Below are positions 23,320 through 31,909 of a DNA stretch of 32,037 bases, one piece after another. The notes under the pieces are model-generated. The model did not search any database and had not been told where the DNA came from. It worked only from the letters and a program-made list of their open reading frames with translations. The translations under genes were made by a program, and so were the position numbers. The stretch comes from Candidatus Omnitrophota bacterium (GTDB taxonomy: Bacteria; Omnitrophota; Gorgyraeia; Zapsychrales; JAHFGK01). The stretch's first letter is position 1; the number at the start of each line of letters is the position of its first letter. The stretch is taken from positions 1 to 32,037 of the forward strand of contig JAHFGK010000004.1 in NCBI GenBank assembly GCA_023247475.1. Direction: 5' to 3'.

Positions 23320-24621
23320 TTATAACTGCTTTTCGATTAATTGCTGAGTGATTTTACTTAAATTATCTACTTTTTCTTCGCGTTGTGTCCCTGTTTGCAT
23401 ATCCTTTAATGTCACCACACCCTTTTTAATTTCATTTTCTCCCAGGATCATCACATAACGTGCTCCTACTTTATCCGCTAAACGCATTTGGCTTTTTAAG
23501 GATGAAATACGGTAAGTCATATCACTAGAAATCTCGTGACTACGCAAGATATTTAAAATCTGAAAGGCTCTTTTCAAAGAAATTTCATCTAAAGCAATAA
23601 TATAGACGTTCACTGCCGACTTAGCAACCATCGTTTCTTTGGGCATCGCCAGTAATATTCGTTCCATCCCTAAGGCAAATCCGACCGAGTCGACTTGCGG
23701 ACCACCTAAGTCACTGACCAAATTATTATATCGACCGCCTGCCCCTAACGCGTCTTGACTGCCCAAAGACGAATCCGAAATTTCAAAAACCGTGTGCGTA
23801 TAATAATCTAATCCTCTAACTAATTTAAAAGACTGCTCATATTCTATATTAAGACTATCTAAAGCCTCTCTCACATGAGCAAAATATCTTCGGCTTTCTT
23901 CCGAAAGATAATCGGACCCCAGCTCTAATTGATCTACAACCAGTTTACATGTTTTGTTTTTACAGTCAAGAATGCGAAAGACATTTCTTTCGAATCTCTT
24001 TTGACAATCTTCACATAAGTTAGAAACGTTCGGTTTCAATTTTTGTCGCAGAAATTTAGAAAAATTTTCTTTGTCTTGCAATGCTCCTAATGTATTTATT
24101 TTTAGTCTATAGTGCTTAATATCTAAGACTTTCAAAATATTAACACTCAATGCAATCACTTCAGCATCTAAGTAAGGTGAAGAGGTCCCCGGCCCAATCG
24201 CCTCTACTCCTATTTGATGAAACTGGCGCAGGCGACCTTTCTGCGGCCGCTCCCCCCGAAACATCGGACCGATATAAAAGAGTTTCGACAAACTTTCTTT
24301 TTTATCTAGATCATTCTGGATATAGGATCTTACAATGGGTGCTGTTCCTTCCGGCCTTAGGGACAATCCTCCGATTTCAATATCATCGGCATCACTTTTT
24401 TTCTGAGACTGTAAAGTGAGCATTTGCTTTTGTACAACATCACTAGTCTGTCCCATCGAGCGGACAAAAAGATCAGTCTCTTCAAAGATGGGTGTACGGA
24501 TCTCTTTATAGCCGTATACTCTTAGTAGATTTCGTACCTCGCTTTCAACCTCTTGCCAGCGAAAAATTTCATCAGGAAGGATATCGCTAGTACCTCTAGG
24601 AACCAAAAATTTCTTGAGCAT
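23320..24621 (-). CDS. hisS: Histidyl-tRNA synthetase
   Basis: This is a class II synthetase charging tRNA-His. The sequence opens with LVPRGTSDILPDE, then motif 1 (YGYKEIRTPIFEETDLFVRSMG), LRPEGTAPIVR, motif 2 (MFRGERPQKGRLRQFHQIGVEAIG), the histidine-specific LVRGLDYYTHTVFEI and motif 3 (DSVGFALGMERIL). A C-terminal anticodon domain covers about the last 95 residues. A short charged insert (KKSDADDIEIG) precedes the LRPEGTA motif. The 433-aa length is normal. GAGGGAG sits 4 nt before ATG 24621, and a 10-bp stem-loop lies in the leader. It is first of a long unit running through recO. Confidence 0.96.
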   Translation of the reverse strand: MLKKFLVPRGTSDILPDEIFRWQEVESEVRNLLRVYGYKEIRTPIFEETDLFVRSMGQTSDVVQKQMLTLQSQKKSDADDIEIGGLSLRPEGTAPIVRSYIQNDLDKKESLSKLFYIGPMFRGERPQKGRLRQFHQIGVEAIGPGTSSPYLDAEVIALSVNILKVLDIKHYRLKINTLGALQDKENFSKFLRQKLKPNVSNLCEDCQKRFERNVFRILDCKNKTCKLVVDQLELGSDYLSEESRRYFAHVREALDSLNIEYEQSFKLVRGLDYYTHTVFEISDSSLGSQDALGAGGRYNNLVSDLGGPQVDSVGFALGMERILLAMPKETMVAKSAVNVYIIALDEISLKRAFQILNILRSHEISSDMTYRISSLKSQMRLADKVGARYVMILGENEIKKGVVTLKDMQTGTQREEKVDNLSKITQQLIEKQL

Positions 24622-24643
24622 AATTCTCCCTCTATAAACCTTA

Positions 24644-24674
24644 AAGGGCGGAGTCTTACATTTTCTCCACCCTT
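24644..24674 (-). promoter_or_regulatory. Stem-loop in the hisS leader
   Basis: On the minus strand AAGGGTGGAG (24665-24674) pairs with CTCCGCCCTT (24644-24653) through 10 bp including one U-G pair, closing an 11-nt loop. It ends 22 nt before the hisS start codon. No T-run follows at once, so it is not a clear terminator; it may regulate hisS or end the HU transcript. Confidence 0.5.
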
Positions 24675-24704
24675 AAATAAAATCTTCTACTCCACTATAT
24701 ATGT

Positions 24705-24733
24705 ATTAAAATCCAATAGTAATACAGTACCAA
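24705..24733 (-). promoter_or_regulatory. Possible promoter for hisS-aspS operon
   Basis: On the minus strand TTGGTA (24728-24733) and TTTAAT (24705-24710) lie 17 bp apart in the AT-rich spacer after the HU gene. The -35 is weak (4 of 6). It would put the 10-bp leader hairpin into a 5' leader of about 77 nt. Confidence 0.35.
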
Positions 24734-24780
24734 TTACTTCCTTAAATAGATATTAAGATGAGTTGGGGCTGTCCTTACAA

Positions 24781-25053
24781 CTATTTAATCTTATGCTTCA
24801 TTTCCAGGCCAGGCTTGAAAACTACGACTTTGCGGGGTGGGACAGGGACACTTTCACCGGTACGTGGATTCCGTCCATAACGAGCGCGTCTTTCTTTTAT
24901 TTTAAATACACCAAAATTACGTAGCTCTACTTTTTCTAAACGCGTCAGACTATCAACAATCACATCAAATGTTTTTTGGACGATTTTTTTAACATCAACC
25001 TGTTTTATCCCAGTCATATCCGTAATTTTTAAAACTATATCTTTTTTAGTCAT
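24781..25053 (-). CDS. HU/IHF-family DNA-binding protein
   Basis: This is a 90-residue histone-like protein that bends and compacts DNA as a dimer. The two N-terminal helices (MTKKDIVLKITDMTGIKQVDVKKIVQKTFDVIVDSL) precede the beta-arm core with VELRNFGVFKIKERRARYGRNPRTGE, which includes the arm signature and RNP. The C-terminal strand and helix are KVVVFKPGLEMKHKI. It could be HU or one IHF subunit; the sequence alone does not decide. ATG 25053 is fixed by a near-perfect AGGAGG at 7 nt; a frame from 25089 would include 12 residues that overlap the promoter. Monocistronic expression is likely. Confidence 0.95.
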   Translation of the reverse strand: MTKKDIVLKITDMTGIKQVDVKKIVQKTFDVIVDSLTRLEKVELRNFGVFKIKERRARYGRNPRTGESVPVPPRKVVVFKPGLEMKHKIK

Positions 25054-25076
25054 TGATTCACCTCCTAATCCTAAGT

Positions 25077-25105
25077 AGAGTATCAGCAATGTGTTACGGT
25101 GTCAA
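25077..25105 (-). promoter_or_regulatory. Extended -10 promoter for the HU/IHF gene
   Basis: On the minus strand a perfect TTGACA (25100-25105) is followed at 17 bp by TACTCT (25077-25082) with an upstream TG (TGA-TACTCT), an extended -10 form. Transcription would start about 17 nt before the ATG, so the leader is little more than the ribosome-binding site. Confidence 0.65.
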
Positions 25106-25247
25106 GGAATAAATACTGAGGATTGCAAACACTAAATAAATTGGTAGTATTAGAATTGCTTTCTATTACTAATAATACTTTTCAATAATCGAATATATAA
25201 AATTATACTTTTACTCTCCCCTTCAATTAATATTTATCCTAGCGAAA

Positions 25248-28200
25248 CTAAATAGTAACTGAGAATCGATTTTCCCCCACCAATTCTCTTAGCTCCTCCA
25301 TTAAACCTTCGCTGGGCGAGACAAAAAGATCTTCGCCAACTAAAATTTGCACACTTTTGTAGGATTTTGTATTGAGCTGTAAATAGACTGGCGTTTTCCC
25401 GGGAAATTGGGACAATTTTTCCTTTAATTTTTCCAATCCCATTGAATTAACACCAGATAAATCAACTTTGATTGCTTTGATCGACTTATATAGTTCATCG
25501 ACATGCTTAATTTCACTCACCACTATTTTAGGCTCTTCTTCACGGAAACTAACTCTTCCTTTGAGGACCACGATCTCTCCTTCCTTTAGATAAGAGGCGA
25601 CACCGGAATAAGTGGAAGGAAATACAACGGCCTCAACCACACCATCCAAATCTTCCAAATTAAGGATAGCCATACGTTCATTTGTCTTACGGGTTGTAGT
25701 GAGTTTAACACTGTTAATTAAACCAACCATTTTAACTTCCTGACCATCCGTGACTTGGCTTAAATTCTTAGTAGTATAATCCGTAAACTCTTTGATCTCC
25801 ATCTTAAACTGATTCAAAGGGTGCCCACTCATATAAAAACCCAGTGTTTCGCGTTCATACGCTAAAACTTGAGGTTTTGGCCATTCCTTAGCCTGAGGAA
25901 TTTCCTCTTTCCCGACACTAAAACTTTCGCCGTCCCCACCCATATCAAAAAATGAAAACTGTCCCGCCGCCTTTTCTTTCTGATTTTGGGCTCCCCTTTC
26001 CAAAGCCTTTTCCGCAATAGCCATCAGTTGAGAACGATAAATTTTAAAACAATCAAGGGCGCCACATTTAATAAGACTTTCAATAACCTTCCGATTAACC
26101 AACCTTAAATCAACCCGTTCACAAAAATCGTAGATTGATTTATAAGAGCCACTAGTATTTCTGTTATTCACAATCGATTCGATAGCTGTTTGCCCAACAT
26201 TCTTAACCGCTAGAAATCCAAAGCGAATGGCTTTTGCATCAATTACACTAAAATTACTAAAACTTTCATTAATATCCGGAGGTAAAATTCCGATCCCCAT
26301 CTCCTCCGCTTCTCGGACATATTCGACAATTTTATCTGTATTATCGCGCTCACTGGTGAGTAGGGCACTCATAAATTCAACGGAAAAGTTCGCTTTTAAA
26401 TAAGCGGTTTGATATGAGATAAGTGCATAAGCTGCCGAATGACTACGGTTAAAACCATATCCGGAAAAATAATCAATAAGATCAAATAATTTGTTGGCCT
26501 GCTCCTCTCTAATCTTATTAGTTTTGAAACACCCTTCCACAAAATCTTTCCGTATCTGATCCATAACCTCAGGAATTTTTTTACTCATGGCGCGCCTTAG
26601 ATGATCAGCTTGCGTCATGGTAAAACCCGCTAAGACACTCGCCATCTGCATGACTTGTTCTTGGTAAACGATAATCCCGTACGTAGACTTTAAAACTAGT
26701 TCCAGTTTAGGATGATCATATCTAACGGGGACTTCTCCTCGTTTACGCTTAATGAAATCTTCCAGCATCCCACTTCCCATGGGCCCAGGTCGATAAAGCG
26801 CTAAAATAGAGATTAAATCCTCAAATTGGGAAGGTCTCGACTTTTTCAGAAGTTCTCGCATCCCCGCGCTTTCTAGTTGAAATATCCCAAAACTACTGGC
26901 TTGCCCTAGGAGTTCGTATGTCTTAGAATCATCTAAAGGAATTTTATCAATATCAATCTCAACGCCTCTCGTTTTCTTGGTGAGCTTAACCGTATGATCG
27001 ATAACCGTCAGCGTCCTCAATCCTAAAAAGTCCATCTTTAAAAGACCAATTTTCGCAATTCCATCCATCGAATAACCAGTCGTGACCTGATCATCACTCG
27101 TCTTAAAAAGAGGAACGTATTCGGTTAATGGTTTATCCGAAATAACCACCCCCGCGGCATGAATGGAGGCGTGACGGTTAAGTCCTTCTAAAACTTGGGC
27201 GGTGTTAATGATTTCCGCCGCTACCTTATCTTCTTGATACAATTTACTTAATTGGGGTTCAACGGTCAGAGCGGTTTTAAGGGTCATCCCTACTTCCGCC
27301 GGAATAAGCTTAGCAATTTTGTCTACATCCGTATACGAAACCCCCATGACCCGACCGACATCCCGCACCGCAGCCCGAGCCTGCATGGTTCCAAACGTTA
27401 TAATCTGCGCCACATTATCTTTGCCATATTTTTTCGTTACATAATTGATAACTTCTCCTCGACGTTCAAAACAAAAATCGATATCGATATCCGGCATCCC
27501 TAAACGCTCCGGATTAAGAAAACGTTCAAATAAAAGTCCATATTTGATAGGATCCAAATTCGTTATACCCAATAAATAACTAACAAGGCTTCCCGCCGCT
27601 GATCCCCGTCCCGGTCCTACCGGAATCCCTTTTTGTTTGGCGTAATGGATAAAGTCCCAGACGATAAGAAAATAACTGACAAATTCCATTTTTTTGATGA
27701 CGGACAATTCATATTGAAGGCGTTCTTCTATTTCTTTCGTGGCACGGCCATAACGTTGTTGTATTCCTTTTAAACATAGCTCTCTCAAAAATTCCTCTTT
27801 TGTTTTTTCAGGAGGTGGATCATAGTTAGGAAGGTGATATTCATCAAACCGTAATTCCAAGTTACATTTTTCGGCAATCTCAATGGTGCTTTGCAGAGCT
27901 TCAGGAATCCAAGCAAATTCCTTTTTCATTTCTTCTGGATCCTTAAAATAGAACTGATCGGTTTTTAAGCGCAGGCGGTTGGGGTCATTAAGAACCGTCT
28001 GTGTCTGAATGCACAAAAGCGCCTCATGTGCCATAAATTGGGACTGCTCTAAATAATGCACATCATTGGTGACGACCAAGGGGATATTTAAATCTTTGGA
28101 TATTTTTATAAGCCCTTCATTAGCACTTTTTTGTTCCGGAATCCCATGCTCCATCAATTCGAGATAAAAATTACCTTTCCCAAAAATTTGCTGATATTCA

Positions 28201-28682
28201 TCGGCTGTTTTCAAAGCGCTGCTGTAATTTCCTTCCCGCAGTTTGGAGGCAATTTCTCCTCGCAAACAAGCAGAAGTACATAACAACCCTTCGGAAAGCT
28301 GAGATAAAATCTCTTTATCCATCCGGGGTTTATAGTAAAATCCTTCTAAATAGCCCGCCGAAACGAGCTTCATCAGATTACTGTAACCCCTTTCATCTTT
28401 GGCAAACAAGACAATATGGGAAGTTGCTCCTTGACGCGGGCTTTTATCCAATCGGCTGGATGGAGCAAGGTACGCCTCACAACCAATAATGGGTTTGACT
28501 CCCATCTTGATACATGTTTGATAAAAATCAATAGCCCCAAATAGGTTGCCGTGATCGGTCATCCCCAAGGCGGGCATTTTATAATCGGCGGCTTTTTTGA
28601 CTAATTCTTTAACTCGACAGGCACCATCGAGGAGGCTGAATTGGGTGTGGACATGCAGATGAACAAAATCGGAATGATACAT
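25248..28682 (-). CDS. dnaE: DNA polymerase III subunit alpha
   Basis: This is the replicative C-family polymerase. The N-terminal PHP domain has FVHLHVHTQFSLLDGA, GMTDHGNLFGAIDFY and IIGCEAYLAP. It retains the metal ligands lost in E. coli DnaE, so it may have proofreading activity of its own. The polymerase core has GPGRGSAAGSLVSYLLGI and catalytic PDIDIDF, then ALYRPGPMGSGM and a helix-hairpin-helix region (ILPPDINES). A C-terminal OB fold contains EVKMVGLINSVKLTTTRKTNER. Length 1144 aa is usual. No ribosome site is apparent before ATG 28682: the 112-bp spacer to guaA is filled by a repeat element. The gene after it (HU) has its own promoter. Confidence 0.97.
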   Translation of the reverse strand: MYHSDFVHLHVHTQFSLLDGACRVKELVKKAADYKMPALGMTDHGNLFGAIDFYQTCIKMGVKPIIGCEAYLAPSSRLDKSPRQGATSHIVLFAKDERGYSNLMKLVSAGYLEGFYYKPRMDKEILSQLSEGLLCTSACLRGEIASKLREGNYSSALKTADEYQQIFGKGNFYLELMEHGIPEQKSANEGLIKISKDLNIPLVVTNDVHYLEQSQFMAHEALLCIQTQTVLNDPNRLRLKTDQFYFKDPEEMKKEFAWIPEALQSTIEIAEKCNLELRFDEYHLPNYDPPPEKTKEEFLRELCLKGIQQRYGRATKEIEERLQYELSVIKKMEFVSYFLIVWDFIHYAKQKGIPVGPGRGSAAGSLVSYLLGITNLDPIKYGLLFERFLNPERLGMPDIDIDFCFERRGEVINYVTKKYGKDNVAQIITFGTMQARAAVRDVGRVMGVSYTDVDKIAKLIPAEVGMTLKTALTVEPQLSKLYQEDKVAAEIINTAQVLEGLNRHASIHAAGVVISDKPLTEYVPLFKTSDDQVTTGYSMDGIAKIGLLKMDFLGLRTLTVIDHTVKLTKKTRGVEIDIDKIPLDDSKTYELLGQASSFGIFQLESAGMRELLKKSRPSQFEDLISILALYRPGPMGSGMLEDFIKRKRGEVPVRYDHPKLELVLKSTYGIIVYQEQVMQMASVLAGFTMTQADHLRRAMSKKIPEVMDQIRKDFVEGCFKTNKIREEQANKLFDLIDYFSGYGFNRSHSAAYALISYQTAYLKANFSVEFMSALLTSERDNTDKIVEYVREAEEMGIGILPPDINESFSNFSVIDAKAIRFGFLAVKNVGQTAIESIVNNRNTSGSYKSIYDFCERVDLRLVNRKVIESLIKCGALDCFKIYRSQLMAIAEKALERGAQNQKEKAAGQFSFFDMGGDGESFSVGKEEIPQAKEWPKPQVLAYERETLGFYMSGHPLNQFKMEIKEFTDYTTKNLSQVTDGQEVKMVGLINSVKLTTTRKTNERMAILNLEDLDGVVEAVVFPSTYSGVASYLKEGEIVVLKGRVSFREEEPKIVVSEIKHVDELYKSIKAIKVDLSGVNSMGLEKLKEKLSQFPGKTPVYLQLNTKSYKSVQILVGEDLFVSPSEGLMEELRELVGENRFSVTI

Positions 28683-28691
28683 ATTAAATCT

Positions 28692-28774
28692 GGATATCGT
28701 CGTTCGGGGTTCGGGGTTCGTGAATTATTGCTCGAAGAACGAATTTGTTATTTCGAAGACGAATGACGATATCC
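28692..28774. repeat. Intergenic inverted-repeat element (TCGTCGTTCGGGG family)
   Basis: This element fills the guaA-dnaE spacer. The outer arms are GGATATCGTCGTTC (28692-28705) and GAATGACGATATCC (28761-28774), complementary at 13 of 14 positions. Inside is a 7-bp tandem duplication TTCGGGG TTCGGGG (28703-28716) and a direct repeat TCGAAGAACGAA / TCGAAGACGAA. Without one 7-mer, 28697-28726 matches 10830-10852 at 18 of 23 bases, most differences being C/T. It may serve as terminator for guaA. It resembles REP/MITE-like elements; no target duplication was seen. Confidence 0.6.
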
Positions 28775-28794
28775 GAATCCCGATCCCCGGTCAT

Positions 28795-30516
28795 CTATTC
28801 CCATTCAATCGTTGCCGGCGGTTTAGAGCTAACATCATAAACGACACGATTAACACCGGGGACTTCATTGATAATGCGGTTGGCTATTTTCCCCAAAAGA
28901 TCATAGGGTAATTGGACCCAATCTGCGGTCATGCCGTCAATACTGCTGACGCAACGGATCGCAATAACATGCTCGTAAGTCCTTTGATCACCCATCACAC
29001 CGACCGTTTTAACGGGAAGAAGAACCGCGAAGGATTGCCACACTTGATTGTAAAGTCCGGCCTTTTTAACTTCCTCTAAAACACGTTCATCCGCCTCACG
29101 CAAAATATCCAATCGTTCTTTAGTGACTTCACCCATAATACGAATCCCTAAGCCTGGACCTGGGAAGGGTTGTCGGTTCAAAATAATATCCGGTGATCCA
29201 AGATGTTTCCCAATGACTCGCACTTCATCCTTAAACAATTCTCGCAAGGGTTCAATCAAGTGTAGTCTCAAACTTTTCGGTAACCCTCCCACATTATGAT
29301 GGCTCTTGATCGTAGCAGAAGGCCCTCCCAAAGGTGAAATGGATTCAATGACATCAGGATAAAGTGTCCCTTGCGCTAGAAATTCGACATTACTAATCTT
29401 CTTCGCTGCCTCCTGAAAAACTTTTACAAATTCTTCGCCAATAATCTTTCGTTTGAGTTCCGGATCCGTCACATTTTTTAAGCGTTGCAAGAATCGGTTG
29501 GAGGCATCAATACATTTTAAATTGATTTTTAAATTTTCTTGAAATGTTTTTTGGACGGTAGCCACCTCATTTTTCCGTAACAGTCCATTATCGACGAAGA
29601 TACAATGCAACCGTTTACCGACCGCCTGATGAATAAGCATGGCCGTGACGGTCGAATCAACGCCACCACTTAATCCCAATACCACGCGTTTATTGCCGAT
29701 GGTTTCTTTAATGTCTTTAATAGCGGCATTGATGAATTTATCCATCGTCCAGCGAGGAAGACATCCGCAAATCTGGTAAGCAAAATTAAGAAGGATTTGA
29801 CTCCCTCGTTGCGTGTGCACCACTTCCGGATGAAATTGAACTCCATAGATTTTCTTAGCGCGATTAGCGATAGCCGCCACCGGCGCACTCAAGGTGTGGG
29901 CAAGCCGTATAAATCCCGCTGGGATTTTCTTAATCTCATCGGAGTGACTCATCCAGCAGGTGAGATTACTGGGCAAATTCACGAAAAGATCGCTGTTGCT
30001 ATCGACAAATAATTCCGTACGACCAAATTCCCGTTCTTTGCTTCGCTCAACTTTGCCACCAAACATCTCGGTAATGGCTTGCATCCCATAGCAAATTCCT
30101 AAAATAGGTAAACCTAATTTAAAAATCTCTTGTCTCGGTAAAGGCGCGCTCTCGTCATAAACACTTAAAGGCCCTCCCGAAAGGACAAGGCCTTTCGGAC
30201 TAACTTTTTTGATTTCCTCAATCGAGATGTTATAGGGGACAATTTGACTGAAAACTTTATTTTCCCGAATCCGTCGGGCAATCAGTTGCGTATACTGCGA
30301 TCCAAAATCAAGGACTAAAATAATATCTTTATTGCGAGGTTTACTGATTTTTTCGGGTAGGGATAATCGACGGTGGGGGGTTTGACGCCACGTTCGTTTT
30401 CTTGAAATTTTTTTAGCGAAAATTCTTCTCCTTTTAGCCGTGATTCTTTTCCTTTTAGTCGAGATTCTTTTTTTCTTGGGACTGACTTTTTTTCTGCGAG
30501 CGCTTTTTTTGGTCAT
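28795..30516 (-). CDS. guaA: GMP synthase (glutamine-hydrolysing) with basic N-terminal tail
   Basis: GuaA converts XMP to GMP with glutamine and ATP. The glutaminase domain (about 64-255) has [15 protein letters not shown], the nucleophile in GICYGMQ (Cys142), and HPE (His229, Glu231). The ATP-pyrophosphatase domain has the PP-loop SGGVDS (283-288), and the C-terminal dimerisation domain ends in KPPATIEWE. The core is normal, but residues 1-62 are an extra, very basic segment (26 Lys/Arg in the first 50) built from heptads such as KKKRIST and KRKRITA. The ATG has AGGA at 7 nt and no alternative start lies between it and the core, so the tail is probably translated. It starts 14 bp after guaB3. 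Confidence 0.96.
   Translation of the reverse strand: MTKKSARRKKVSPKKKRISTKRKRITAKRRRIFAKKISRKRTWRQTPHRRLSLPEKISKPRNKDIILVLDFGSQYTQLIARRIRENKVFSQIVPYNISIEEIKKVSPKGLVLSGGPLSVYDESAPLPRQEIFKLGLPILGICYGMQAITEMFGGKVERSKEREFGRTELFVDSNSDLFVNLPSNLTCWMSHSDEIKKIPAGFIRLAHTLSAPVAAIANRAKKIYGVQFHPEVVHTQRGSQILLNFAYQICGCLPRWTMDKFINAAIKDIKETIGNKRVVLGLSGGVDSTVTAMLIHQAVGKRLHCIFVDNGLLRKNEVATVQKTFQENLKINLKCIDASNRFLQRLKNVTDPELKRKIIGEEFVKVFQEAAKKISNVEFLAQGTLYPDVIESISPLGGPSATIKSHHNVGGLPKSLRLHLIEPLRELFKDEVRVIGKHLGSPDIILNRQPFPGPGLGIRIMGEVTKERLDILREADERVLEEVKKAGLYNQVWQSFAVLLPVKTVGVMGDQRTYEHVIAIRCVSSIDGMTADWVQLPYDLLGKIANRIINEVPGVNRVVYDVSSKPPATIEWE
30415..30477. repeat. Imperfect 21-bp tandem repeat within guaA
   Basis: Three consecutive 21-bp units encode the heptads [14 protein letters not shown] and KRRRIFA (residues 14-34 of GuaA). 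A fourth, decayed unit follows (KKISRKR). The units keep an AAAAGGA(A/G)AAGAAT-like core on the minus strand. This suggests that the basic tail grew by slippage or unequal recombination. Confidence 0.65.
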
Positions 30517-30530
30517 ATTTTTTTCCTGAT

Positions 30531-31691
30531 TTATTTCCCCATACCAACCCGTTGCCCCACTTGGAAAACTTTTCCTTCAGTTTGTATGGAGGAAGCAATG
30601 ATGATTTCGACATCATGCATCTCTTTAGTGTTGGAAGCACCTAGGGAACCCATGGAAGTTTTTAAAGCTCCGACAAGATTCTGCGAACCGTCATCAACTT
30701 TCGCCGGACCAAACAAGATCTCTTGGAGGGTGCCGCTGGTGCCCACCTGAATTCTCGTTCCTCGGGGGAGATTCGCATGAGAAGTCGCCATTCCCCAGTG
30801 AAACCCACGGCCGGGTGCTTCTTCAGCTCGAGCAAACGCCGAGCCCACCATCACTGCATCCGCTCCTGCGGCTAAGGCTTTACAAATCTCACCGCCAATC
30901 CGCATTCCGCCATCGGTAATAATAGGAATATATTTGCCCTTTCGCTTAAAAAAATAATCGCGTGCTGCTGCGGTGTCAACCGTGGAGCTAATCTGTGGAA
31001 TACCAATACCTAAAACGCCCCGCGTGGTACATGCCGCTCCGGGGCCTATCCCGACTAAAATACCGGAAGCGCCGATCTCCATCAATTCTAAGGCCACGTC
31101 GTAAGTAACACAATTACCAAAAATCACGGGGATTTTCAATGAGCTACAAAATTTGGCTAGATCTAGTATCTTATATTCCGTGGAAATATGTCTAACCGTG
31201 GCCACCGTGGACTGGACAACAAAAATATCACAACCTGCTTCTTGAGCAATCTCGGCGAACTTTTGGGCATTTTGGGGAATACAGCTTACCACGGCAGGAA
31301 CTTTGGCCGCTTTAATTTCTTTAATTCTTTTGGCAATAAGCTTTTCTTTAACAGGGTTCAGATACACACTCTGAACTAATTTAGTAGCTTCTTGAGGGCT
31401 AGCACTTGCGATTTGCTTTAAGACTTCATCCGGATTTTCATACCGTGTTTGAATACCATCCAGATTAAGGACAGCAATTCCGCCAAACTTACCCATGGCA
31501 ATCGCAAACTTAACATCCACAACCCCATCCATGGCAGCGGCTAAGATAGGGACTTGAAATTTCTTACCCGCAATGGTCCAGCTGGTGTCCACTTCATTAG
31601 GATTAACGGTGACCATGCCTGGGACGAGGGCGACTTCATCAAAACCATAACAACGTCTTGCTCGCCGGCCTATCCCAATCCATTCCGCCAT
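30531..31691 (-). CDS. guaB3: GuaB3-family IMP dehydrogenase
   Basis: This is an IMPDH/GMPR-fold enzyme of the GuaB3 type, without CBS domains, as in actinobacteria and cyanobacteria. The starting [20 protein letters not shown] is diagnostic. The barrel carries [27 protein letters not shown] and the catalytic loop [17 protein letters not shown] with Cys221. [28 protein letters not shown] forms the phosphate site. At 386 aa there is no room for a CBS pair. Its position directly before guaA supports the IMP to XMP step, the precursor of GMP. ATG 31691 has AGGAGG at 9 nt. It is driven by a strong promoter and may be the organism's only IMPDH, which this window cannot show. Confidence 0.93.
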   Translation of the reverse strand: MAEWIGIGRRARRCYGFDEVALVPGMVTVNPNEVDTSWTIAGKKFQVPILAAAMDGVVDVKFAIAMGKFGGIAVLNLDGIQTRYENPDEVLKQIASASPQEATKLVQSVYLNPVKEKLIAKRIKEIKAAKVPAVVSCIPQNAQKFAEIAQEAGCDIFVVQSTVATVRHISTEYKILDLAKFCSSLKIPVIFGNCVTYDVALELMEIGASGILVGIGPGAACTTRGVLGIGIPQISSTVDTAAARDYFFKRKGKYIPIITDGGMRIGGEICKALAAGADAVMVGSAFARAEEAPGRGFHWGMATSHANLPRGTRIQVGTSGTLQEILFGPAKVDDGSQNLVGALKTSMGSLGASNTKEMHDVEIIIASSIQTEGKVFQVGQRVGMGK

Positions 31692-31757
31692 TAATTAAAA
31701 CCTCCTAAAGGGGTATAGAAAAAATTTTTAAGAAATTGAGATAAAACTTGAAATATT

Positions 31758-31786
31758 ACTATAGATAATTTGTCTATAAATGTCAA
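31758..31786 (-). promoter_or_regulatory. Strong sigma-70 promoter for guaB3-guaA with possible operator
   Basis: On the minus strand TTGACA (31781-31786) and TATAGT (31758-31763) are separated by 17 bp. An inverted repeat TATAGA-7 nt-TCTATA (31760-31778) lies in the spacer and overlaps the -10, a good place for a repressor. Transcription would start near 31751, giving a leader of about 60 nt. Confidence 0.75.
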
Positions 31787-31883
31787 CACAAATACTAAAC
31801 AGAAGGTACTTCCTTGTCTTTTATAACATAGAAACAAAACTACAAATATTTAAATTAGTTGGAGAAAATTCCACCATACTCAC

Positions 31884-31909
31884 CTAAGCTTAAATTACTT
31901 TAAGCTTAG
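31884..31909. terminator. Inverted repeat overlapping the groEL stop codon
   Basis: CTAAGCTTAAA (31884-31894) and TTTAAGCTTAG (31899-31909) form a perfect 11-bp inverted repeat with a 4-nt loop. It includes the TAA stop of groEL. No U-tract follows on the minus strand, so it is at best a weak or factor-assisted terminator or a 3'-end stabiliser. Confidence 0.45.

Noticed and set aside
24622-24780. T-box riboswitch before hisS
   Set aside because: Only AGGGTGGA of the 14-nt T-box core is present, and the 159-nt spacer (or a leader of about 77 nt) is too short for Stem I with a specifier loop; no His codon bulge was found.
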